This document shows, piece by piece, positions 48,341 to 58,021 of a stretch of 64,000 nucleotides of DNA (position 1 is its first letter; every line of letters begins with the position of its first letter). The stretch is from Paraphoma chrysanthemicola. Its lineage: Eukaryota > Ascomycota > Dothideomycetes > Pleosporales > Phaeosphaeriaceae. A model generated the notes under the pieces. That model worked only from the letters and a program-made list of their open reading frames with translations, did not search any database and had not been told where the DNA came from. A program made the position numbers and the translations under genes. Where the stretch lies: the NCBI GenBank assembly GCA_020744225.1, contig JAGMWG010000002.1, positions 1,674,001 through 1,738,000 of the forward strand. Direction: 5' to 3'.

Positions 48341-48345
48341 CCTTA
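48341..48345. repeat. Target-site duplication of C1, left copy
   Basis: CCTTA directly before the C1 LTR. The right copy is CCTCG at 55936-55940, which is the unaltered P2 terminal-repeat sequence. The two differ by one C-to-T and one G-to-A change, as RIP would produce. Confidence 0.85.
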
Positions 48346-48524
48346 TATAAGATAAGTAGACTAATTAGTGCACTAGTAGCGTTAAGGTAAATGAATATAA
48401 ATGTATTATCTCTATGTAAGAATAGACAAATTACTAGAAAGTTCTCTAGTAATCTCTTAGCTTATATAGTGCTAGCACGCACGTAATAGAAATATAAAGA
48501 GCTCTGTAAGGCGCAGGCCTTATA
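48346..48524 (-). repeat. LTR of C1, left
   Basis: 179 bp, matching 55757-55935. Its terminal dinucleotides have changed from TG and CA to TA by transitions. Confidence 0.9.
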
Positions 48525-48540
48525 TTATTTCTTTTCTTAA

Positions 48541-48820
48541 GTTAAATTATCTTAATTTAAGAAATTATCTCTTCTCTTAAGTTAAATTAACTTAATTTAA
48601 GAGAGTATGTCTCTACTTTAGTTAAATTGTCTTAATTTAATAGGTTACACCTCTATTTAGATTAAATTATCTTAATTTAATAGGTTATACCTTTATTTAA
48701 GTTAAATTATCTTAATTTAACAGGTTATACCTCTATTTAGATTAAATTACCTTAATTTAGTAAGTTATACCTCTACTTAGACTAAATCGCCTCTACTTAG
48801 ACTAAATTACTTTAATTTAA
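48541..48820. repeat. 40-bp tandem array in C1, about seven units
   Basis: Units start at 48541, 48581, 48621, 48661, 48701, 48741 and 48781, exactly 40 bp apart; the 48781 unit is cut to 20 bp and followed by another start at 48801. Each begins with a short palindrome of the form TTAAATTAnCTTAATTTAA, followed by a variable AGGTTATACCTCTA-like spacer. Confidence 0.93.
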
Positions 48821-49289
48821 AAGAAGCTGCCTTACTACAACTTACTGTATACTAGGTAGAGTTAAATATAGTAGAAATAGACTAGTTTAGCCTAAGTTAA
48901 CGCAACAAAGAGAGACTCTAACTTTCTACTCTTACTTAGTAAGAGCTAAGTAAGAGAAGTCTTAGCTCTATATAAGGCCTTACTAACTTAAGACTCTTAG
49001 ACTTAGCGTAGTTAGGTATTTTTTATAAGACTCTAGCTCTTAAACTTTTACTCTCTAGTTTAACTTTAGTAAGTTTCTAGAGTTTCTTTTAGTAGACCTA
49101 TAGTCTCTAACAGAGCTAGATTAGAGTAATTTAGAGTAATTTAAGACTAACTATAGTATAAGTTCTTAAACTCTACTCTTATAACTCTTCTTAGCCTAGC
49201 TTAACCTATACACACTATACAAGACCTAATCTAGCCTATTTTAGTCTAAATTAACTTCTACAACACTTACGCCTATTATATTAAATAGT

Positions 49290-50290
49290 ATTAATATTAA
49301 AGCGCTTAGTAACTTCTATACTAACTCTAATAAGTAGAGTATATAGCTTTACGTAGACTGTATAACTAGAATAGTAGAAGGTACCTTCTTTATCTTTAGA
49401 GAGCTCTACTATAGATTTCTAGTATTCTTAGAGAGTTTAGATATTCTAAGAAAGAGTATAAACTCTACTAACAACTCTAGCTGCGTCTATAAGGTCTATT
49501 ACTATACTATCTACCTTATTATAAGTAAAGGCTATATTACTATAAGTAAAAGGCTCTTAGAAAGCTTAGATTAGACTAATTTAGCCTAATTTAGTCTTCT
49601 AAGAATACTAATAATAATCTTAAGACTATTATTACGCAGCTAAAGATTATCTATAATACTTCTAAGCTTACTAAATATAGTAAGGCTAAGTACTAGGCTT
49701 ATACTCTAGCTAAAGCTCTTTATACCTACTTAGATTAGTAAGTACTTAGAAAGACCTAATTTAGGTTAACTTAGAGTAAAATAAGGCTAATAGTATTATA
49801 GCGCCTCTTTTACTCTATACGTAGTTAAGTTACGCCTCTATAATAGTAAAATCTATAATAATTATCTTTCTTAGTCTATAGTCTACTTCTACAAGAACAC
49901 TAAGTCTAAGACTATACTTAAGGCTTATAAGTAAGTAGACTAGTTCTATATTAACTCTCTAGTAGCTAAGCAGCTTAATAACCTCTAGAATACTCTTAGT
50001 AGATATAGACGTAAGGTATGTAACTCTAATATAGGCTAATTTAGTCTAATTTAACTCTACTAACTCTAATAGTATAAGTATAATAACGTTAAGACTGTAA
50101 TACTTCTAACTACAGCTAGAGCTACTAAGAAGAAGGCTAAGAATACTTAGCGTAACTACGTTACCTCTACTTATTCTACTATAGATAAGGCTAGTAAGGC
50201 CTAGAATAGAAAGAGTACTAAGTTAGCTAAAGAGGTTAATAAGGCGCGTCGTAAAGTCTAGAAACTTAAGCTTCTTTATTAGGTAATAGA
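49290..50290 (+). pseudogene. Degraded intron-containing reading frame inside C1, antisense to pol
   Basis: The plus strand reads as long stretches of protein-like sequence with only scattered RIP-type stops. Examples are GTFFIFRELYYRFLVFLESL (about 49,380-49,440) and SCVYKVYYYTIYLIISKGYI (about 49,490-49,550). Others are KIYNNYLS (about 49,855) and KSTKLAKEVNKARRKV (about 50,215-50,265). Two candidate introns interrupt it: 49738-49801 (GTAAGT ... AG, phase consistent) and 50016-50072 (GTATGT ... CTACTAACTCTAATAG). I recognise no family. It could be an accessory gene of the retroelement, a captured host gene, or part of another nested element. Confidence 0.45.
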
Positions 50291-53200
50291 TTAATATTAT
50301 CTAAGCTAAAATAGCCTAAACTAGGTTAAATTAGAGTAGGCAGAATTTAAGAGATATAGTTTAGTTTTTATAAACTTAATATAACCTAAAATAGGCTAAT
50401 TTAAGGTAAGTATATATAGAGTTATATACTCTAGAAATGTATTCTCTTATTAGCTAGTAAAAACTAGCTTAACTTTACTAAATTTTCTCTATATCTCTCT
50501 TAGAATAATATTTCTAATTCTCTAGGAATTTTATAAGTTCTTTATATAGACTAATTAGTACTTAACTATTAAACTTCTCTATAAACTCTATAAGAAAAAT
50601 TAAAGAAGAAAGTATTAGGCTAAATTAAGTTAAATTAACCTTAATTATTGTATCTGCTCTTACCTTACTTACGTTTCTTTTAACTTATTTCTCTTTTTTT
50701 TAAGAAGTTATTCTTAATACTTTAGTAGTGTAGTTAGCTACAGCCTACGTTTAGAGAGAATCTTATAATTCTTCTAGAACTTCTATAGAGTATTTCTAGA
50801 AATAAAGCTTCTAGGTTCTTAAGAATTCTTCTTCTTAGAGTAACTTCTCTACTTAATAAGGTATTTTTAGCTTCTAGAAGTATTCTATCTTCTTTTAATA
50901 ATCTTTTCTACCTTATATATATTATTACTAAAACTTTATAGAATATCTACTATTAGAGCGTTTAGGTAAGAAATTAGAGTCTTATCTCTATAAGATTCTA
51001 ATAAGAAGGCGTAAAAGATAGAATAGATATTCTAGAGGCCTAGGATATTAACTTTAAAGGCTAATAAGCTAACTTGTTCTTCTACAATTCTTAGTCTAAT
51101 ATATTTCTAATCTAGTTTCTTTCTAAGCCTTAATAATTTAATATTTTTATTAGATAGTAGTACTTTATTCTTTACTTTAAAAAGAATAAGTATTCTCTTT
51201 CTATTAGTGTATTATTTCTAATATGTATTTACTAATTTAATATTCTACTTATAGATCTACTATAGATTAATTACTTTTACTACTATTTTATATTCTAAGA
51301 GTAATTCTTCTTTACTTAGGCCTAAATTAGACTAATCTACTCTTCTTAAGTCTAAGCTAGTATTAGCTTAGAAGAGAGATATCTTTATAGTAGTATAAAC
51401 GCTGTTATTATAGGCAAACTCTACTATTAGTAGCTATTATACTTAGTTATTCTGTTCTAGTAAATAGTAGATTCTTAGGTATTATTCTAGCGTTTAGTTC
51501 TATCTTTTAGTTTAGCTATTAGTCTTAGAGTAGTAAGTAGAGGTTAGAACTCTATAAGCGTTTAGGTAGTAGTTAAATATCTTCTAATACTTTACGTTTA
51601 TTAAAGAACTTTAATCTAAGATAATATACTTTAGAACTCTATAAAGTTAGATAACTTTACGTATCTAGATATAAGCTAGATTCTTACTATCTTAGTCTAT
51701 TCGCGCTAGAATATAGTACACTATCTTAGTTAGTTTATTAATAACTACTATTATAGTATTATAATTTAATCTAGATTAGCTGCAGTAAGGTAAGTTTGTA
51801 ATAAAATTAAATATTACCTTTTTCTAGACTCTATCTAGTAGTAGTAGAGAAGTAAGAAGTCTATAAGAGTAATATTACGTACTAGTAGCTCTTTTACAGC
51901 GTAAGTAGGCTTAGTACTATGCATTAATCTCTTTAACTATCTTTTTCTACTTATACTAACATCTTACTTTCTTAAGTATCTTATAGAAGCTAAAGTAATC
52001 TACTATAGAGTTATAATAAGCTTCTTTAAGAGCTCTCTATTTCTTCTTAGAAGTTTTAAGATTAATAAGAGTATAACATCTTAATTTAAGTTAAATTAAC
52101 CTAGTTAGAGGTACTCTATTCTTAACCTTATCTTTCTAAGAAGAAGAGTTCTTAGACTTAGTCTTTAAGTTAACTTCTTCTTCTAGAGCTGTAGGTAAGA
52201 ATAGTAAAGCTTATTTCTTATTATAGTAAGCTTATATTACCTCTTATAAGTTAGGTTTATATTTAGACTTACTTTTTAAATAAGTTATAATAACGTTTAC
52301 TAACACTACCTCTTATAAGTCTCTATTATGTAGTAGACCTTATATAAGTGCTATAAAAGTCTAATTATACTTCTATACAGAGTGCTAAGCCTCTACTATA
52401 TAATTAGAGCGTTATAAGAGACTATCTGCAGAGTTTATAGCTCTAGAGTAGTACTCTAGAGAGAAATTATACTAGGTTAGTGTTAGGTAGGCTCTAATCT
52501 ACTAGTAGTTTAAAGTTTTAGTCTCTATAAACTATTTAAGATTTATATAGTCTATTAAGATTTTAAACTACGTGCCTTTAAGGTAGTATTACTAATACTC
52601 TAAGCTTTTAACTATAGCTAGTAGCTTCTAGTTATAAGTATTATAATTATACTTAGCTTAGATTAACTTGCGTAAATAGAAGTTAATTAGCCTCTACGTT
52701 TCTAAATTAAGTTAATCTAAGCCTTCTTAGAGTATAAGTTAGCTTAAAATACTACAAATAGCTCTTCTAGATATATCTACTTCTACTCTTATCTCTCTAC
52801 TTAGTTTCTAATATACTAGTATAGAGATATCTATAAAAGCTTACTTAAGAGCTCTAAAAGAAGCTTTTACTTCTTTACTTAAACTAATTATAACTAATTC
52901 TTCGCGCCTTTAAGTACGTCTACTCTTAGCTTAATCTAGCTTCTTTTAGGTTAACTTAGTTAGAGGTAGCACTAACTTTAAAAAGTTATATATAAACTAC
53001 TTATAGTAGTTTATAAAGCTTATAAATACGCGAATATTACGTATAGTATATAGTATTAGCTATTCTATAATTATCTTAATTTAATTCTTATCTATATAGA
53101 TACCTTTAGGCGTAACAATATAGTCTAGGTACTTAGTATACTAAGTATACTATTTATACTTTAAAAGCTTTATATACAGCTTTACTTTACGTAACCTTAA

Positions 53201-55756
53201 TAGTACCTTCTTAATATAAGCTATATACTTCTCTTCTATCTTAGAAAAGATTAAGATATTATCTAAATAGATAATGCATGTTACGTTAACTAAACCTACT
53301 AATACTTAGTTAATATAGACCTAGAATTACGCAGAAGCATTTATAAAGCTAAAAGGTATTACTATATACTTAAAATAACTATATTTAGTATAGAAGGCAG
53401 TCTTCTACTTATTACTCTCTTTAATTTAGATTCTATAATATATATTCTGTACATCTAACTTAGAGTAATACTTAGCTACTACTAAGTACTCTAAGAATTC
53501 TGTAATTAAGAGTAAAGAATATTAATTCTTAATAGTTACTTTGTTTAAGCTCTAGTAGTCTACGCAAAGGCGTAAGAAGCTATCTTTCTTCTTTATAAAG
53601 AGAATTAGAGCTTCTACTAGTAACTTTAAATAATAAATCTACTCTCTTTCTAAGTATTTCTTTAGATACTTCTAAAGAATATCTAGCTTACTAGAAGAGA
53701 GGTTATATATAAGCTAGTAGAGTAGTTCTCTCTCTAGTACTAAATTAATAGCTAGATTATACTATAAGTGTTTAGTAAGTTCTTAAGCGTTCTTATCTAA
53801 GTAAATATTAGTAAACTCTTAATATTAAGAAGGTAGTTAGCTCTTATTAGTCTAGTTTAGACTACCTCTATTTATACTTAATACTAAGTACGTAAAAACG
53901 TGTAAAGTTAGATCTTATATACTCTTATTAAAGTCTTTTACCTTCTTTAGACTTACTTTAGCTACTAAGGCCTAATTCTTTACCTTTTTACTCTAGTAGA
54001 GCACTCTTTAAGCTATAAAGTTTAACTTTAAGTTATACATATCTATCTATAGTAAGCCTAGATAAATAGAAAACTTTTGTAGTGCGCACACTACAAAAGG
54101 CACTAGTTAGTATTTTACTTTCTTTTATAAATTAGTAATAGTAACCTCTACTATAGTAGTACTATCTAGAAGTATATTTATCTTATTTATAGCCTCTACT
54201 TCTAATAAGAGAAGAGAGTTAATCTTTAAGCCTAGTTCCTTTATAAAGAAGCTAGAAAGTAAGTTTAGTTCTAAACCTAAGTTAATTAGAGCTTTTTTAT
54301 AATTAGAAGTCCTAATTCTTATTATTACTATTAGTATACTTTTAGAGTTAGCTTATCTAATAGTCTCTCTTATTAGGTCTTATAAGCTGCGCTCTAGTTA
54401 GGTAATATAAGTAAAGAGAAGAGCGCTTAGCTCTTTAACTTCTTCTCTTTTTCTATCTAGTTCTTCTTAGCTAGAGAGTCTGTCTTCTTCTTGTTAGTAT
54501 ATATATTTACTTTATACTCTACTTCTCTATATTAGTAATACGTAATATAAGTAGAATTAGACGCTAATTTACTCTTTAGAGTTAAATTAGCCTATTTAGA
54601 ACTAGAATATTCTATATAATCTTTTCTCTACTTTTTAGAAGTTTTAGAGTTCTCTAGGTTACTAGCTACAGTTAGATATAGATAGCTAGTCTCTTTCTTT
54701 GCATTTTTAGGTTTTAAGAGTATATTATAGTGTAATTATTACTATAAATAATTAGTAAGATTCTTAACCTATATAAGAGTAATTTTATCTTTATCTTTTA
54801 CTTAAGAGAGATTATTCTAGATCTTCTAACGTAGAGTAAAGGTATACTAAAGAATCTTATATTCTTTAAATACCTTCTCTTATAACTTCTTCTATAAGAG
54901 GCGTATAGCGTTAAGAAGCTTTATAGAAGACTTATTCTACTTCTAGTATCTGCAGTTTAAAGCTAAGTAGGTAATAGAGCAGCGCTCTATCTTTAAGTCT
55001 AGAGTATTAAGTATAACCTCTTTAAACTTCTTCTAAGTTAGCTAGCTTATTAGAATAGGTAGCTTAGTAGCTTCTATAAGACTAAATCTTATCGCATACG
55101 CTATAGGCGTAACTCTATTACGTACTTAGGCGCTCTATAATAACTTTAAAGGTTTAGAGATATATTATTCTCTAAAATTAATCTTTTGTTAGTTTATAGT
55201 AAATAACTAGAGAGTCTAGTTAAAGTAACGCTTACAGTTACACTCCTAGTAGTTAAACTAAGCGTAATCTTACTTCTTGTACTTCTCTAGCAGATTAGGT
55301 TATAGAAGTATAGTAGTTAGCCTTACTATAGGTGTAGTAGCAACAGCTAACTTAGCTACGTCTGTTAGAATAGTGCTGTAGTTACTAGCCTTATATTAGA
55401 GTTAATAATTCTTTAAGCGCTTTAATTTATTATATTAGCGCTGCTGTTTCTTCTAGAGCTCTAGTTCTTAGATCTAATAGTCTGTGTTAGACTTATACAG
55501 GTTGTTTTAACTTCTTTTAGGGCCTTCTAGCTTAATAAGAGAGTTCTCCTCTTCTTTTAAACTATTAGTACTTAGAGTAAGCGCCTAGTTACTAGAGGAA
55601 TACAAAGTTTCTCTTATTAGAATGTTATTCCTAAGTTTAACAGCGCGAGGCTTAGAGGTATCTCTACTAAGAGTGTACAAGTCTGTTAGTAGAGATTAGG
55701 CGCTTATAGTATTGTAAAACGCTCTAGTATAACTAATAGAGTTAGAGCGATTTAAA

Positions 55757-55935
55757 TGTAAGATAAGTAGGCTAATTAGTGCACTAGTAGCGTTAAGGCA
55801 GATAAATATAAATATATTGTCTCTATGTAAGGATAGACGAATCGCTAGAGAGTTCTCTAGCGATCCCTTGGCTTATATAGTGCTAGCACGCACGTGATAG
55901 GGACACGAAGGGCTCCGTGAGGCGCAGGCCTTACA
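55757..55935 (-). repeat. LTR of C1, right
   Basis: 179 bp, starting TGTAAGATAAG and ending CCTTACA, the better preserved of the two. It is followed by the CCTCG target duplication. Confidence 0.92.
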
Positions 55936-55974
55936 CCTCGCTTGTATGGACGCCTCGCTTGTAAAACACGTTAC

Positions 55975-56055
55975 GCTAAAATTGAGGAATGGGTTGATGG
56001 CATGTTGTTTCACAGCTGACAGAACTGCCACTTTAGCCAGACAGCCCCGAGTACG
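55975..56055 (-). pseudogene. Upstream exon of the gene split by P2
   Basis: A 27-codon exon between an acceptor (CAATCAATAG, ending at 56056) and a donor at 55974. It reads RTRGCLAKVAVLSAVKQHAI then NPFLNFS. Without P2 the donor would be GTAAGT, followed by the 46,525-46,497 sequence and its acceptor, an ordinary 30-nt-class short intron. P2 inserted at the TA of that donor. Further upstream, about 56,130-56,230, another minus-strand stretch (IRSVVLKGLHKIDVGLETFD and on) looks coding but ends at an in-frame TAG. The gene may therefore already be decaying, or it may have another intron there. Confidence 0.42.
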
Positions 56056-58021
56056 CTATTGATTGCGTGCACGTACTTCCAGAGCTCGTGAGTCGTTTGT
56101 ACTGTAGTGAACTGGGAATGAGGCTAGTTGTAGACCCTGACTGCTTCTGAAAATAGCCTAACGTCAAAAGTTTCTAAGCCCACATCTATCTTGTGGAGAC
56201 CCTTCAACACCACGCTTCTAATCTGAGCCCGCAGCTCTAAAAAGTAGCTATGGAGCGGTTCAGGTCGCACACCATTTGGATAGCTCTGCACACTATTGGC
56301 ATTTTTTTGTTAGCAGCCACCAAACTAGAGCTGTAGTAGGCACAACCTGGTCTCAGGGCCTTTTGTTGCGCGATCATAGCTTGTGTTAAGAGACGGATTG
56401 GCCGACAAGAGACGGGGTAAAGCTCGACGAGGCTCATTGGTAGGAATGTCGTCACCCTATAAGATACTTTGACGGCTTCAGCACGTACAGATGCTGTGTG
56501 AGTACGTTCAATGGCCGGGTTCGGGCTCCCCAGACTTGCAAGCGCCTGCAAGACAACTACAATGGGGTTTGGAGCAAGGGATGATCCTTGGGGTAACGTT
56601 GATCTGCACCACCGGATGCGCGATCACGAGGGCTGGTCGGACAGGAACCCGGTCAGGATGTCCTGTCGTTACACCAATAACTTGAGCTGACAGGACCTCC
56701 TGTCAAGCTTCAAACATGGCCGGACTGAGGCGCAAGCCAAGACCTGCCATGTTGTGAACGAGGTCAACGCTCAGCTGGTACTACACCAAACGATGCCTTG
56801 CGTCCAACTACTCGCTGGCACGGAAGTGTCCTGCAGAAGGCACGCTGGATGACATGCACATCATCCTGGAGCGATCATCGAGATGCATACGCAAATTGAA
56901 TGCTCAAGCACGAGGCTGCGCCCGAGGATCAGAGCCGCGCGTGGTGGGAGCAGGCGATGCGGAGCAAGGCATGCTCATGCTCTGGACAAGCGCGAGGAAT
57001 GTGCAATGACGCCAAAGAATCGCGCAGATGTCGGTGAGACTGGCAAACCGGCGGAGTGCTTTGCACAGCACCGTTGTTGAGTTGACTCGCCCGGCAGATC
57101 ATGCCAGTGAGGCGAATCTGCGCAGCACCCCTGGTCCAGTGCAGCATCCGCTACTGCCTCGTTGCAGGGCATCGATCCGTCATGGCAGTATTCTTAGGCT
57201 TGCTGATGGATGGCGAAGGCGCAACGCCGTCTCTCACGGTCGTGCGCGGGAAGGATGCTCGTCAGTGTCGTCGTCGCCGTCTGTCTGGCGGGCTGCCGAT
57301 ACGACATGGTGTTCAAGTTCAAGTTGCTGCAGTACCAGCACCCATCTACACAGTACAAGCATATATTACATGGCATTGCTTCTTCTGTCCCGCAAGAGTC
57401 TCCACACGCTGATCAGGACCCCGAGTCTAACGCTTATCGAAGGAGGGGTTGCCTCGATAGGCGACGCCAGTGCCGGGCGACGACGATATGGCGACACTCG
57501 AGCGTGCAGCGCCTGCTGAGTGGCCCAGCCCGCGAGGCGTCAGCTGGCGTGCGTTGGACAGCACGCCCAAAGCGGCCGCCATGGTGAGGTTCTCCGGGGC
57601 GGTTCATCGTCTACCCCGTCACGCCGTCTACCACGCTTCCTCGCCTGCAAAGTGAGCCCCGCGTGAAGCAACCATCCAGCAGCACACGTTCCGCCCCGTG
57701 CAGCGTTCGTCTGAAGCGTTGCTGGCGGCTGCACCCATCAGGGTTTTCCGTCGCGCGCGCTCGATTGCGAATCGCGCGGTCCGCTGCAGCGCGTGAGGCG
57801 CTACTGGCCGCCAGCAGCTGGTGCAGCCAGCGATTGGGCGTGTGGGGCTGGGAGTTGCATCTGCTTCACCGACTTTTGCTGCGCGCTTTTGGTGTAGCGC
57901 TCTTGGCGGCGCCGGCGACACTTGAGGGCCCTCGCCCGCTTACTGCCTCACACCGCTTACGATCTCAGCTCAGAGAGGCTGAGCACACTCACCTCGACCA
58001 CCACTCCTCCTCCGTGCAAAC
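56056..58021. other. Intergenic: remains of the split gene, then promoter of the Zn-cluster gene
   Basis: Positions 56,056-56,550 probably hold further exons of the interrupted minus-strand gene, which I could not join. From about 56,700 to 58,021 the sequence is GC-rich with overlapping chance frames on both strands; this would be the promoter and 5' UTR of the plus-strand regulator, whose long upstream region suggests complex control. Confidence 0.4.

Larger units (their letters stand above)
48346..55935 (-). mobile_element. Ty3/Gypsy element C1, full length, 7,590 bp, RIP-degraded
   Basis: LTRs of exactly 179 bp at both ends (48346-48524 and 55757-55935). The right one keeps the canonical TG...CA; the left reads TA...TA. 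Pol is on the minus strand: the RT translation includes ALILFIKKKDSFLRLCVDY, ATKYSYFKYIVIPFS-like sequence and YLDNILIF at about 53,250-53,670, broken by stops. Positions 50,401-55,935 match element C2. The 1.9 kb between the left LTR and 50,400, 3' of pol, holds a 40-bp tandem array and a plus-strand reading frame. Confidence 0.9.
46528..55971 (-). mobile_element. pogo-like DNA transposon P2, interrupted by Gypsy element C1
   Basis: The ends are inverted repeats starting ACGTGTTTT, followed by two copies of ACAAGCGAGGCGTCC with period 17 (46528-46568 and, split by C1, 48335-48345 plus 55936-55971). Both ends are flanked by TA (46526-46527 and 55972-55973). Subtracting C1 and one copy of its 5-bp target duplication leaves 1,818 + 31 = 1,849 bp, identical to P1. 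The outer 39 bp of the two ends agree except for one transition. The whole AT-rich block between the two gene islands is therefore a single insertion event followed by a second one inside it. Confidence 0.93.

Noticed and set aside
56237..56551. 104-codon minus-strand frame
   Set aside because: No domain pattern and no good splice link to the split-gene exon at 55975-56055. Its last residues might belong to that gene, but I could not show it.
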